A DNA stretch of 64,000 nucleotides. Origin: Scandinavium ludwigii_A (GTDB taxonomy: Bacteria; Pseudomonadota; Gammaproteobacteria; Enterobacterales; Enterobacteriaceae). The stretch spans positions 3,286,001 to 3,350,000 of the forward strand of contig CP191518.1 in the NCBI GenBank assembly GCA_050516505.1, given 5' to 3'. Below the pieces are notes generated by a model. That model was not told the origin of the DNA and ran no database searches. It was given only the letters and a program-made list of their open reading frames with translations. Positions within the stretch are counted from its first letter, which is position 1. Each line of letters opens with the position of its first letter. A program made the position numbers and the translations under genes. This document shows positions 15,906-24,817 of the stretch, one piece after another.

Positions 15906-17105
15906 ATGTCGCAATACCATACCTTCACAGCCCACGATGCCGTGGCTTATGCGCAACAATTTGGCGGCCTCGACGATCCGTCCGAGCTGGTTTCAGCGCA
16001 GGAGGTCGGCGACGGCAATCTCAACCTGGTGTTTAAAATCTTTGATACCCACGGTGTGAGCCGCGTGATCGTCAAACAGGCGCTGCCGTACGTGCGCTGC
16101 GTGGGCGAATCCTGGCCATTGACGCTGGATCGCGCTCGCCTCGAAGCGCAAACGCTGGTCGAGCATTACCAGCACGCCCCGGAACACACGGTGAAAATTC
16201 ACCATTTCGACGCCGAACTGGCGGTGATGGTGATGGAAGATCTCTCTAACCATCGCATCTGGCGCGGCGAGCTGATTCAGGGGGCGTATTACCCGCAGGC
16301 GGCACAGCAGCTCGGGCACTACCTGGCGCAAACGCTGTTCCACACCAGCGATTTCTACCTGCATCCGCATCAGAAAAAGGCCCAAGTGGCGAATTTCATC
16401 AACCCGGAAATGTGCGAGATTACGGAAGATCTGTTTTTCAACGACCCGTATCAGGTGCACGAGCGCAATAATTATCCGGCAGAGATTGAAGCCGACGTGG
16501 CCGCGCTGCGCGCTGACGCCCAGCTGAAACTGACGGTGGCGTCGCTCAAGCACCGCTTCTTTTCGCAGGCGGAAGCCCTGCTGCACGGCGACATTCACAG
16601 CGGGTCGATTTTTGTCGCCGACGGCAGTCTGAAGGCCATCGACGCGGAGTTCGGGTATTTCGGTCCGATCGGTTTTGATATCGGCACCGCGGTGGGCAAT
16701 CTGCTGCTGAACTACTGCGGCTTGCCAGGCCAGTTAGGCATTCGCGATGCCGCCGCCGGGCGTGAGCAGCGTCTGGCCGATATTCAGGAACTGTGGAACA
16801 CCTTTGCCGAACACTTCCAGGCGCTGGCGACGGAAAAAACCCAGGATGCCGCGCTGGCTTACCCAGGTTATGCGAGCGAGTTTTTGAAAAAGGTGTGGCA
16901 CGACGCGGTGGGCTTCTGCGGCACCGAATTGATTCGCCGCAGCGTCGGGTTGTCCCACGTGGCGGATATCGAGACCATCAAAGACGACACCATGCGCCAT
17001 GCGTGTTTACGCCACGCGATTTCGCTGGGGCGCGCGCTGATTGTGCTGGCGGATCGGATTGACAGTGCAGATGAGCTGATTGCGCGGGTTCGGCAGTACA
17101 GTTAA
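15906..17105 (+). CDS. mtnK: 5-methylthioribose kinase
   Basis: A 399-residue kinase of the APH/choline-kinase fold. The phosphoryl-transfer loop is seen in EALLHGDIHSGSIFV (Asp of HGDIH), followed by the metal-binding IDAEFGYFGPIGFDIG. An N-terminal VGDGNLNLVFKIFD gives the nucleotide-binding strand turn, and KQALPYVRCVGESWPL is typical of MtnK. It phosphorylates methylthioribose, so the cell can use MTR directly, either imported or made from methylthioadenosine. Divergent from mtnA. Confidence 0.96.
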   Translation: MSQYHTFTAHDAVAYAQQFGGLDDPSELVSAQEVGDGNLNLVFKIFDTHGVSRVIVKQALPYVRCVGESWPLTLDRARLEAQTLVEHYQHAPEHTVKIHHFDAELAVMVMEDLSNHRIWRGELIQGAYYPQAAQQLGHYLAQTLFHTSDFYLHPHQKKAQVANFINPEMCEITEDLFFNDPYQVHERNNYPAEIEADVAALRADAQLKLTVASLKHRFFSQAEALLHGDIHSGSIFVADGSLKAIDAEFGYFGPIGFDIGTAVGNLLLNYCGLPGQLGIRDAAAGREQRLADIQELWNTFAEHFQALATEKTQDAALAYPGYASEFLKKVWHDAVGFCGTELIRRSVGLSHVADIETIKDDTMRHACLRHAISLGRALIVLADRIDSADELIARVRQYS

Positions 17106-17108
17106 GCA

Positions 17109-17139
17109 TTCCCCCTCTCCTCTTTGAGGAGAGGGGGAA
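17109..17139. terminator. Perfect hairpin between mtnK and the ABC transporter operon
   Basis: 14-bp perfect stem TTCCCCCTCTCCTC-TTT-GAGGAGAGGGGGAA. It is a member of the CCCTCTCC repeat family and sits between two convergent transcription units. It lacks a T-run. Confidence 0.55.
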
Positions 17140-17157
17140 CACCTCCCCTGGTTTACT

Positions 17158-18225
17158 TTACGGCTTATTTTTCGCTTCCAGCGTAGCAAACCACGGTGCG
17201 ATGAAATCTTCGGTCTGGCCCCAGCCCGGGACAATTTTGCCCAGGCTTGCAACGTTTACCGCACCCGGCTGTGCCGCCAGCAGCGCCTGCGGGATCGCCG
17301 CCGCTTTGAAATCATAGGTCGCAGGCGTTGGCTCTCCGGCGATTTTATTGGCAATCAAGCGCACGTTAGTGGCACCAATCAGTTTCGGGTCCACCGCCAC
17401 ACTCACTTTCCACGGGCTGTTCGCCTCACGCATCAGTTGTAAATCCTGGTTGGAGACGTCGATGCTGTAGAGTTTGATTTCAGTGCGACCGTTTTCTTTC
17501 AGCGCCTTATACGCACCCTGGCTGAACGCATCCCAGGTGCCCCAGATAGCGTCGATTTTGCCTTTCGGATACTTCGCCAGCACCGCGCCGACTTTATTGG
17601 CGGTGTCGCCCTGCACATCAGAAGAAACCGCCCCGATAGACTCCAGTTCGTGAATGCCCGGATTCTGCTTCAGCAGCGTCTGGTAACGCGTCTGGCGGCG
17701 TTCCATCGGCGGGAATCCGGCGACCCACAGCTTGATGATGTTGGCTTTGCCGTTGAAGTCCTTCACCAACTGGCCGAAAGAGAGATCGGTCAGCGAGCCG
17801 TCATCCTGCTGGGTGACGGTCACGCCCGGGATATCGCCTTTTACCGCGGTGTCGAAAACCGCCACTTTGATCCCCGCATCAACCGCTTTTTTCACCAGTT
17901 CGGTGGAGTACGGGTCGCGGCCCTGCGACAGGATGATCCCGTCATATTTCTGGCTGATAGCCTGGTTGACGAAGTCCTGGAATTTGGCGTCGTCGCCATT
18001 GCTCAGAAAAGTGCTGACTTTGAAGCCCAGTTTTTTGCCTTCCTGAATGGCACCGGAAACGAACTGTGTGGTGTTGTCGTCCGAACCAAGATTACGCACA
18101 ATTGCGATGCGAATGGGGCCGCTGTGGTTGGCGATCGCCGCCGGCACCGGGGTTGGCGTTTCGGCATAGGCGGCGACGGAATTGAGCAACCCGATCGCGA
18201 TGAGTGACAGCGTGATTTTTTTCAT
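17158..18225 (-). CDS. Sugar ABC transporter periplasmic binding protein (candidate methylthioribose-binding)
   Basis: A 355-residue protein with a signal peptide (MKKITLSLIAIGLLNSVAAYA). The body is an RbsB-type periplasmic sugar-binding fold: RIAIVRNLGSDD, YDGIILSQGRDP, GIKVAVFDTAV and IDAIWGTWDAFSQGAYKAL. The last gene of an ATPase-permease-binding-protein operon. The family binds pentoses and related sugars. Position beside mtnK/mtnA and MetJ-type boxes upstream of the operon suggest methylthioribose, which is inference; ligand specificity cannot be read from the sequence. Confidence 0.85.
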   Translation of the reverse strand: MKKITLSLIAIGLLNSVAAYAETPTPVPAAIANHSGPIRIAIVRNLGSDDNTTQFVSGAIQEGKKLGFKVSTFLSNGDDAKFQDFVNQAISQKYDGIILSQGRDPYSTELVKKAVDAGIKVAVFDTAVKGDIPGVTVTQQDDGSLTDLSFGQLVKDFNGKANIIKLWVAGFPPMERRQTRYQTLLKQNPGIHELESIGAVSSDVQGDTANKVGAVLAKYPKGKIDAIWGTWDAFSQGAYKALKENGRTEIKLYSIDVSNQDLQLMREANSPWKVSVAVDPKLIGATNVRLIANKIAGEPTPATYDFKAAAIPQALLAAQPGAVNVASLGKIVPGWGQTEDFIAPWFATLEAKNKP

Positions 18226-18276
18226 TATGTTTACCCTGATTGTCGTTATGTCTGAGTTGTTGTTATGTGCGAATGG

Positions 18277-19275
18277 TTATGCCCGACGCTGGAAATAGGT
18301 CAGAGCCAGCGCGCCAGCCAGCACCAGACCTTTGATGATGTCCATCGCGTAATACGGCACCGACAGCATCACCAGCCCGTTCGACAGCACGCCCAGGATC
18401 ACCGCTCCCACCAGCGTACCGAGCGCGTTGGGTTTACCCGATCCCGCCAGCGAGAAGCCAATCCACGCTGCCGCGACCGCATCCATCAGGTAGCCACTGC
18501 CCGCGTTCACCTGCGACGAGCCGATGCGCGATGCCAGCAGAATGCCGCCCAGTCCGGCGAGCAGCGAAGCAATCACGTACGCAGCCACTTTGTAGCGCGT
18601 GGTGCGAAGCCCCGACAGGCGCGCCGCTTCCGGGTTGCCGCCAATCGCATACATCCGACGCCCGTGGGTGGTCAGCGAGAGCACCAACTGTGCCACCACT
18701 GTGACCACCAGCATAATAATCACGATGGTTGGCACCTGGCCGAGCAGGCCAAACGCTGCCGGAATCATGCCTTCCGCCATATCGCCGCTCGGCAAGACCA
18801 TGTTTTCCGTAATCGAACCGCCGAAGCTGTAGGTCGCCGCGACCCCCTGCACCACGAACAAACTGGCGAGCGTCGCGAGCATGTCGGGAATACGCAGAAT
18901 GACGATTAAAAAGGCGTTAAACAGCCCCACCAGGGTGCACAGCAGCAGCGTGACCACAATCGCTTCGGTGGTGCCGAAGCCGTGCCAGACGAACAGCGAA
19001 ATCACCAGCGCATTCGCCAGCGACGCGGTCGAACCGACGGACAAATCAAAGCCGCCGACGGTGAGTGAAATCGACACACCGACGGCAATCACCGTCACGA
19101 TGGCAATCGAACGCAGGATGTTGATGATGTTGAACGGATCGAGGAAGTTATCCGACGCGAGGCCGAAAATCGCCACCAGCGCCACCACGGTCAGCAACAT
19201 GCCCCACTTATAGAGAAAATCGAAAAACTGCTGACGGCCCGATGCCGCCGCTTTAACTGTCAGGGCCTTGCTCAC
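18277..19275 (-). CDS. Sugar ABC transporter permease (RbsC-like)
   Basis: A 332-residue inner-membrane protein with about 8-10 hydrophobic segments. Family motifs include GGFDLSVGSTASLANAL, GGNPEAARLSGL and RIGSSQVNAGSGY. These are typical of the ribose/xylose-type permease family (BPD_transp_2). The start overlaps the stop of the upstream ATPase gene (ATGA), so the two are coupled. The binding-protein gene follows after 51 bp. Confidence 0.9.
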   Translation of the reverse strand: MSKALTVKAAASGRQQFFDFLYKWGMLLTVVALVAIFGLASDNFLDPFNIINILRSIAIVTVIAVGVSISLTVGGFDLSVGSTASLANALVISLFVWHGFGTTEAIVVTLLLCTLVGLFNAFLIVILRIPDMLATLASLFVVQGVAATYSFGGSITENMVLPSGDMAEGMIPAAFGLLGQVPTIVIIMLVVTVVAQLVLSLTTHGRRMYAIGGNPEAARLSGLRTTRYKVAAYVIASLLAGLGGILLASRIGSSQVNAGSGYLMDAVAAAWIGFSLAGSGKPNALGTLVGAVILGVLSNGLVMLSVPYYAMDIIKGLVLAGALALTYFQRRA

Positions 19276-20774
19276 GACGCCGCTCCTCCGGTGGAGTAAT
19301 AAAGTAGGGTTTCTTCGCGGGCTTCAGCGCCCGCCACTTCTGCCACAATTCTTCCGTCCCACAGCACGCAGATCCGGTCGCATAAACCGACCAGCTCCGC
19401 AAATTCGCCGGAGGCGTAAATCACGCCTTTGCCTTCGCGGGCCAGGCCGTCAATCAGGTTGAACAAATCGGTTTTGGCTTTGACGTCCACGCCTTTGGTC
19501 GGCTCGTCAAAAATCAGCACGTTGGCGTTACCGCGCAGCCATTTGCCAATCGCCACCTTTTGCTGATTACCGCCCGACAACCTGCGCAGCGTCTGCGCCG
19601 GGCCGGTGGTGCGAATGCCGAGGCGGGTGATCACATCTTCCGCCCAGCGCCAGGCTTTTCGATGCCCGAACAGGCTCCAGCGGGAAAAGCTGTTATCCGC
19701 GCCCACCGCCAGATTCATGCCGATCGACTCATCGATGAAAATGCCCTCTTTGCGCCGTTCTTCCGGCACCAGCGCCAAACCGCGCAGCACCGAATCCGCC
19801 GGGTCACGTGGCCGCCAAGGCTGCCCGTTCAGCTCAGCACGATCAACGCGGCTTTTACTGGCACCAAACAGCGCCTTGCACAGTTCAGTTTTCCCGGCCC
19901 CCGCCAGCCCGGCGATGCCCAAAATTTCGCCTTTTCGCAGCCGCAAAGAGATGTCCTGCAACAGATGTTCGTCATGCAGCCCATCGACCTGCAACACCAC
20001 GTCGTCGCTGTAAGCCGGGCGCGCCGGGGGAAAAATATCGGTCAGCGCGTGACCCAGCATTTTTTCCACAATCTGCTCACCGCTCAGGGCGGCCATCGGC
20101 CCGCTTTCGATTAAGCGCCCGTCGCGCAGCACCGTCAGGGTGTCGCAAATGGCTTTCAGTTCGTGAATGCGGTGAGAGATAAACACCACGCCAATGCCCT
20201 GTTGTTGCAGGCGTCTGACCACGGTAAACAGCCGTTCGCTTTCGTGGCTATCGAGCGGGGCGGTCGGTTCGTCGAGGATCAGAAAACGACAGTGGTGCGA
20301 CAACGCGCGCGCCAGCAAAACTTGCTGCTTTTCCGCCAGCGAACAGCTGTCGATGGTGCGCTTCACGTCGAGTTCTACGTCGAGCTGCGCCAGCGCCGCT
20401 TTGGCCTGCTGTCGCACCTGCCGCCAGCTGAAGCGGTATCCCGGCCCGGCCAGATGATCGAGCATGATGTTCTCTGCCACTGACAGACCCGGCACCAGTG
20501 CCACGTCCACTTCCTGCTGTACCAGATGAATACCCGCTTTTTTGGCATCGCGCGGTGAACGAATATTCACCGGCTGATTGTCGAGCAGGATCTCGCCGTC
20601 ATAATGATCGTAAGTGCCGCACAGCACCGCCATCAGCGTCGATTTACCCGCGCCGTTGGCCCCTGTCAGGGCATGCACCGACCCGCCTGTGAGGGTAAAG
20701 GTCACCTGCGTCAGGGCCTTAAACCCGGAAAAAGCCAGGCTGATGTCGCGCATCTCGAGGCGATTGTCTACCAT
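19272..20774 (-). CDS. Sugar ABC transporter ATP-binding protein (tandem domains)
   Basis: About 500 residues with two ATPase domains. Domain 1 has Walker A GANGAGKST and LILDEPTAPLD; its signature is the degenerate SLAEKQQVLLARAL usual in sugar importers. Domain 2 has Walker A GLAGAGKTEL, signature RLSGGNQQKVAIGKWL and Walker B VLIFDEPTKGVD. I chose the ATG at 20774 (MVDNRLEMRDIS), which fits homologue length; ATGs at 20783 and 20801 are also possible. MetJ-type boxes are 30 bp upstream. It is first in the operon. Confidence 0.88.
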   Translation of the reverse strand: MVDNRLEMRDISLAFSGFKALTQVTFTLTGGSVHALTGANGAGKSTLMAVLCGTYDHYDGEILLDNQPVNIRSPRDAKKAGIHLVQQEVDVALVPGLSVAENIMLDHLAGPGYRFSWRQVRQQAKAALAQLDVELDVKRTIDSCSLAEKQQVLLARALSHHCRFLILDEPTAPLDSHESERLFTVVRRLQQQGIGVVFISHRIHELKAICDTLTVLRDGRLIESGPMAALSGEQIVEKMLGHALTDIFPPARPAYSDDVVLQVDGLHDEHLLQDISLRLRKGEILGIAGLAGAGKTELCKALFGASKSRVDRAELNGQPWRPRDPADSVLRGLALVPEERRKEGIFIDESIGMNLAVGADNSFSRWSLFGHRKAWRWAEDVITRLGIRTTGPAQTLRRLSGGNQQKVAIGKWLRGNANVLIFDEPTKGVDVKAKTDLFNLIDGLAREGKGVIYASGEFAELVGLCDRICVLWDGRIVAEVAGAEAREETLLYYSTGGAAS

Positions 20775-20803
20775 TCGCTGCATACCCCTATAATTAGCCA
20801 TCC

Positions 20804-20819
20804 AGACACCTAGACATAT
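20804..20819. promoter_or_regulatory. MetJ-box-like pair upstream of the sugar ABC operon
   Basis: AGACACCT-AGACATAT, two adjacent 8-mers each matching 6 of 8 positions of the met box AGACGTCT. A weak promoter TTGCTC-N18-TATTAT reading toward the ABC genes lies just outside it. Weaker than the two other MetJ sites in this window, but the same spacing and gene neighbourhood. Confidence 0.5.
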
Positions 20820-20852
20820 TTCAGGCTAACGATAATACACAGATCAATAACA

Positions 20853-20906
20853 AATGAGCAACAGCGATATTAATCTGGTCGCTGGGCTGAGCGAGCGCTA
20901 TACCTA
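20853..20906 (+). other. 17-codon mini-frame ahead of the dehydrogenase gene
   Basis: ATGAGCAACAGC... encodes MSNSDINLVAGLSERYT and stops with TAATGAGG. No good ribosome site precedes it. Perhaps a leader peptide or the remnant N-terminus of a lost regulator gene. Reported because it fills most of the ABC-SDR spacer. Confidence 0.2.
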
Positions 20907-20951
20907 ATGAGGGTTCTCATCCGAAGACTCATCTCAACATCTGAGGCAACT

Positions 20952-21695
20952 ATGCATATCGATCTGACAGGTAAACGCGCGCTGGTGACCGGTGCCAGCC
21001 GCGGGCTTGGGCGTGCGATTGCGCTTTCACTGGCGAAAGCGGGCGCTGACGTCGTTATCACTTACGAAAAATCCGCCGACAAAGCGCAGGCGGTGGCGGA
21101 AGAAATTCGCGCCCTGGGCCGCAAAGGCCATGCGCTTCAGGCGGACAGCAGCAATGCGCAAGCTATCGTGCAGGCGGTGAATGAGTCAGCGGAAACCCTG
21201 GGCGGGCTGGATATTCTGGTCAATAACGCCGGGATCGCCCGTGACGGCCCGCTGGAATCGATGTCGCTGGAAGATATTGATGCAGTGATTGGGGTGAATA
21301 TTCGTGGGGTGGTGATCGCGACGCAGGCCGCGCTGGCACACCTTGGTCAGGGTGGACGCATTATTAACATCGGCAGCTGTCTGGCAAACCGTGTGTCGTT
21401 TAGCGGCATTTCGGTCTATGCGATGAGTAAATCGGCGTTGAACTCGTTCACCCGTGGGCTGGCCCGCGATTTAGGCCCGAAAGGGATCACCGTCAATCTG
21501 GTGCATCCTGGCCCTACGGACAGCGACATGAACCCGGCCGATGGCGAACAGGCCGAAGGCCAGCGCCAGCAAATTGCCGTAGGCCATTACGGTAAACCGG
21601 AAGATATCGCCGCCGCCGTCACGTTCCTGGTCAGCCCCGCTGCCGGGCAAATCTCCGGCACCGGTCTGGACGTCGATGGCGGTCTGAACGCCTGA
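20952..21695 (+). CDS. Short-chain dehydrogenase/reductase (SDR)
   Basis: A 247-residue classical SDR. The cofactor motif is TGASRGLGRA, then the NNAG motif, catalytic Ser in INIGSC, and catalytic YxxxK in YAMSKSAL; HPGPTDSDMNP follows, and the end is GTGLDVDGGLNA. The ATG at 20952 follows GAGG by 5 bases. The overall pattern resembles E. coli BdcA, but the substrate is unknown. It diverges from the sugar ABC operon across a MetJ-like site, so a role in methylthioribose or related metabolism is possible but unproven. It ends 2 bases from convergent ybdD. Confidence 0.85.
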   Translation: MHIDLTGKRALVTGASRGLGRAIALSLAKAGADVVITYEKSADKAQAVAEEIRALGRKGHALQADSSNAQAIVQAVNESAETLGGLDILVNNAGIARDGPLESMSLEDIDAVIGVNIRGVVIATQAALAHLGQGGRIINIGSCLANRVSFSGISVYAMSKSALNSFTRGLARDLGPKGITVNLVHPGPTDSDMNPADGEQAEGQRQQIAVGHYGKPEDIAAAVTFLVSPAAGQISGTGLDVDGGLNA

Positions 21696-21697
21696 CG

Positions 21698-21895
21698 CTA
21701 ACAGCACTTCGCCCCGCCTTTCCCGCCGTAGCGTGCATCCTGGCGTTCACGGAAAAACGCTTCGTAGGTCATGGGCGTCTGATCCGGATGGGTCAGGCGT
21801 ACATGCGCGACATAGTTGTCGTAGTCAGGTACGCCAATCATCATTTTTGCCGCCTGGCCGAGGTATTTTCCGGCTTTTGATAGTGTGTCGAACAT
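21698..21895 (-). CDS. ybdD: YbdD/YjiX family protein
   Basis: A 65-residue small protein: MFDTLSKAGKYLGQAAKMM, VPDYDNYVAHVRLTHPDQ and a C-terminal FFRERQDARYGGKGG ending in a CC pair. It matches E. coli YbdD in length and sequence. It lies downstream of cstA and is linked to pyruvate/peptide uptake by CstA-type transporters in E. coli relatives. AGAGGA lies 6 bases before the ATG. The spacer to cstA holds CCCTCTCC-type repeats. Confidence 0.93.
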   Translation of the reverse strand: MFDTLSKAGKYLGQAAKMMIGVPDYDNYVAHVRLTHPDQTPMTYEAFFRERQDARYGGKGGAKCC

Positions 21896-21916
21896 AGAAG
21901 TTCCTCTGCGGTTTGT

Positions 21917-21990
21917 TCCCCCTCTCCCTAACCCTCTCCCCAAAGGGGCGAGGGGATTATTCTCCTTCTCCCCTTTGGGGAGAAGGCCGG
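21917..21990. repeat. Hairpin repeats between cstA and ybdD
   Basis: CCCCTCTCCCTAACCC, then CCCCAAAGGGGCGAGGGG, and a second inverted unit TTCTCCCCTTTGGGGAGAAG. Members of the same CCCTCTCC family. They may tune relative levels of cstA and ybdD mRNA. Confidence 0.7.
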
Positions 21991-22010
21991 GATGAGGGAT
22001 GTCAAACGAC

Positions 22011-24116
22011 TTAATGCACGCTCTTCGCCTGCGCCACAATCGGCTCGACATCCTCAGGCATCCGCTCGTACGGCGTCTCTTTGGCGGTCGGCTTGTCTTC
22101 CTTCAGCGCCGCCAGCGCGGTTTTCACCGAATAGAGCGCCAGTACCACGACCACCACCATAAAGAAGATAGTCAGCCCGGCATCGAGTCGGTTATTGAAC
22201 ACCAACTGCGACAGTTGAGACTCGGTGTACTGTGCCGGGATCTTGCCGCTGTCGATCATCGCCTGGAACTTGTTAGCAATCGCGAGGAAGCCGACTTTGG
22301 TATCCGCGCTGAACGCCTTCTGCCAGCCCGCCGCCAGGGTACAAATCAGCAACCACGCCGTCGGCACCAGGGCCACCCAGGCATAACGCTGACGTTTCAT
22401 TTTGAACAGCACCACTGCACACAGCATCAGCGCCATTCCCGCCAGCATCTGGTTGGCAATGCCAAACAGCGGCCACAGGGTATTAATGCCGCCTAAAGGA
22501 TCGACCACGCCCTGATGCAGGAAGTAGCCCCAGGCCAGCACACACAGCGCCGTTGCCAGCAGGTTCGCGGGCAGCGAATCGGTGCGTTTCAGGTTCGGGC
22601 TGATAACGCCGAGCAGATCCTGCAACATAAAGCGGGCCGCGCGCGTTCCGGCATCGACTGCGGTCAGAATAAACAGCGCTTCAAACAGAATCGCGAAGTG
22701 ATACCAGAACGAGACGTCCATCAAGCCGCCGAGCGACCCGTGCAGGATGTACGCCATGCCGACCGCCAGCGTCGGCGCCCCGCCCGCGCGGGAAATAATC
22801 GACTGCTCGCCGACTTCTTTTGCAATCTGCGTGAGCGTATCCGGCGTGACCACAAATCCCCAACTGCTGACCACCTGCGCGGCAGACGCCACCACGTCGG
22901 TGGTTCCCGCCGGAGCCAGCACCGCCATCGGGCTGTTCATCGCGAAGTAAACGCCCGGGTCGATAATGCAGGCCGCCACCAGCGCCATGATCGCCACGAA
23001 GGATTCCATTAGCATCCCGCCGTAGCCGATAAAGCAGGCCTGGCCTTCATTCGCCAGCATCTTCGGCGTCGTCCCTGAAGCAATCAGGGCATGGAAGCCC
23101 GACACCGCCCCGCAGGCGATAGTGATAAACAGGAATGGGAACAGGCTGCCGGTCCAGACCGGGCCGGTGCCGTCGATAAATTTAGTCAGCGCAGGCATGG
23201 TCAGCGTCGGACGCAGGATCAGAATGCCGACAGCCAGGCCGAGAATGGTGCCGATTTTCAGGAAGGTAGACAGGTAATCACGCGGGGCCAGCAACAGCCA
23301 CACCGGCAGTACCGCCGCCACGAAACCGTAACCCACCAGCATCCAGGTCAGCTGTACGCCGGTGAAATCAAACCACGGCGCCCACGTCGGGCTCGCCGCC
23401 ACCCAACCGCCCGAGATAATAGCGAACACCAGCATGACCAGACCGATCACCGACACTTCGCCAATGCGACCTGGGCGCAGATAGCGAATGTAGATCCCCA
23501 TGAAAAGCGCCAGCGGAATGGTGAAGGCCACGGTATACGTTCCCCACGGGCTGTGGGTCAGGGCTTTCACCACGATCATCGCCAGCACCGCGAGGATGAT
23601 AACCATAATCATAAAGGTGGCGATCAGCGCGATAACACCCGCGGTCGCGCCCATTTCCTCTTTCACCAGCTCACCGAGCGAACGTCCGTCGCGGCGGGTG
23701 GAGACAAACAGCACCATAAAGTCCTGCACCGCCCCGGCCAGCACCACGCCTGCCAGGATCCAGATCATCCCCGGCAGATAGCCCATTTGCGCCGCCAGCA
23801 CCGGGCCGACCAGCGGCCCTGCCCCAGCAATCGCTGCAAAATGGTGACCGAACAGCACTTTTTTGTCGGTTGGAACGTAGTCGAGCCCGTCGTTATGGCG
23901 CACGGCTGGCGTCATTCGTGTCGGGTCAACCGCCAGCACTTTTTTAGCAATATACAGGCCGTAAAAACGGTAGGCGATGAGATAGATACAGACTGCCGCG
24001 ACGACAATCCATAAGGCATTTATCTGTTCACCGCGATTGAGCGCAATATAGCCAAGGGCGAAGGCTCCCACGATCGAGAGAACGGCCCATATCAGGTATT
24101 TCCCTGGGTTATTCAT
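22011..24116 (-). CDS. cstA: Carbon starvation protein A (pyruvate/peptide transporter)
   Basis: A 701-residue inner-membrane protein with many hydrophobic segments. The N-terminal CstA domain contains RHNDGLDYVPTDKKVLFGHHFAAIAGAGPLVGPVLAAQ-type conservation (roughly residues 75-115), and the C-terminal CstA_5TM region includes GGINTLWPLFGIANQMLAG. E. coli CstA takes up peptides and pyruvate during carbon starvation and is CRP-controlled. I saw no convincing CRP site upstream. It is followed by ybdD, as in E. coli. Confidence 0.97.
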   Translation of the reverse strand: MNNPGKYLIWAVLSIVGAFALGYIALNRGEQINALWIVVAAVCIYLIAYRFYGLYIAKKVLAVDPTRMTPAVRHNDGLDYVPTDKKVLFGHHFAAIAGAGPLVGPVLAAQMGYLPGMIWILAGVVLAGAVQDFMVLFVSTRRDGRSLGELVKEEMGATAGVIALIATFMIMVIILAVLAMIVVKALTHSPWGTYTVAFTIPLALFMGIYIRYLRPGRIGEVSVIGLVMLVFAIISGGWVAASPTWAPWFDFTGVQLTWMLVGYGFVAAVLPVWLLLAPRDYLSTFLKIGTILGLAVGILILRPTLTMPALTKFIDGTGPVWTGSLFPFLFITIACGAVSGFHALIASGTTPKMLANEGQACFIGYGGMLMESFVAIMALVAACIIDPGVYFAMNSPMAVLAPAGTTDVVASAAQVVSSWGFVVTPDTLTQIAKEVGEQSIISRAGGAPTLAVGMAYILHGSLGGLMDVSFWYHFAILFEALFILTAVDAGTRAARFMLQDLLGVISPNLKRTDSLPANLLATALCVLAWGYFLHQGVVDPLGGINTLWPLFGIANQMLAGMALMLCAVVLFKMKRQRYAWVALVPTAWLLICTLAAGWQKAFSADTKVGFLAIANKFQAMIDSGKIPAQYTESQLSQLVFNNRLDAGLTIFFMVVVVVLALYSVKTALAALKEDKPTAKETPYERMPEDVEPIVAQAKSVH

Positions 24117-24179
24117 GGTCTAATTCCGTCAGTGAGGGGGAAGATGTTACATTTTGTATCTATAACACCCCTTCCGGAT

Positions 24180-24400
24180 TTAACAACCTGATAACCGAGG
24201 AAAAGGGAGGTTAGGCGGGGGATTTACATGACATTGTTAAGCGGATCACTGTCTGGTGGCGGGCAGGATTTTGGCGATGGCGGGTGCTTTCCCCCTCTCC
24301 CCTGCCCTCTCCCTGAGGGAGAGGGAGATAAGAAGAGCACAAACAGTCCCCTCTCCCTGTGGGAGAGGGTTAGGGAGAGGGCATCAGCCCGCAGAGGAAA
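24180..24400. repeat. cstA-entH spacer with CCCTCTCCC hairpin repeats
   Basis: The 286 bp between cstA and entH holds no gene. Two hairpins, CCCTCTCCCTGAGGGAGAGGG (about 24305-24325) and CCCTCTCCCTGTGGGAGAGGG (about 24349-24369), lie next to the entH stop and may form its 3' end. The remainder is the cstA promoter region. Confidence 0.7.
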
Positions 24401-24403
24401 AAA

Positions 24404-24817
24404 CTAGCCCAGCACCCTCGTACTCAGCCGACACGTACAGCAGCGCCGCCCTTGCTCGTCGAACACCACAATCTCCCAGCTTTGCGTCTGCTTACCGAGA
24501 TGCAGCGGCTGGCACACGCCGCGCACTTTCCCCTGCGACACCGCCCGGTGATGGGTGGCGTTCAGCTCGGTCCCCACCACGCACTGGCCTTCGCGGGTCA
24601 TCAGATACCCTGCCATCGACCCCAGCGTTTCCGCCAGCGCGGCCGATGCGCCACCGTGCAGCAGGCCAAACGGCTGATGCGTCCGGGCATCGACCGGCAT
24701 TTCGGCCTCCAGCGTATCGTCGCCGAGCCGGGTATACACGATGCCCAGATGCCCTACCATCGTCCCCGCACTGGTGGCGTTCAACGCTTCAAGCGATAAA
24801 TGTCGAATCCAGATCAT
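24404..24817 (-). CDS. entH: Proofreading thioesterase EntH
   Basis: A 137-residue hotdog-fold thioesterase: MVGHLGIVYTRLGDD, RTHQPFGLLHGGASAALAE (the active-site HGG region with the catalytic Glu of AET/AAE type) and CVVGTELNATHH. It clears misacylated EntB/EntF carrier proteins during enterobactin synthesis. The ATG at 24817 matches the E. coli start; it overlaps the entA stop. Last gene of entCEBAH. Confidence 0.95.
   Translation of the reverse strand: MIWIRHLSLEALNATSAGTMVGHLGIVYTRLGDDTLEAEMPVDARTHQPFGLLHGGASAALAETLGSMAGYLMTREGQCVVGTELNATHHRAVSQGKVRGVCQPLHLGKQTQSWEIVVFDEQGRRCCTCRLSTRVLG

Noticed and set aside
23091..24014. 307-codon plus-strand frame opposite cstA
   Set aside because: Composition rich in Arg, His, Gln is typical of antisense frames of membrane-protein genes; no homology recognised.
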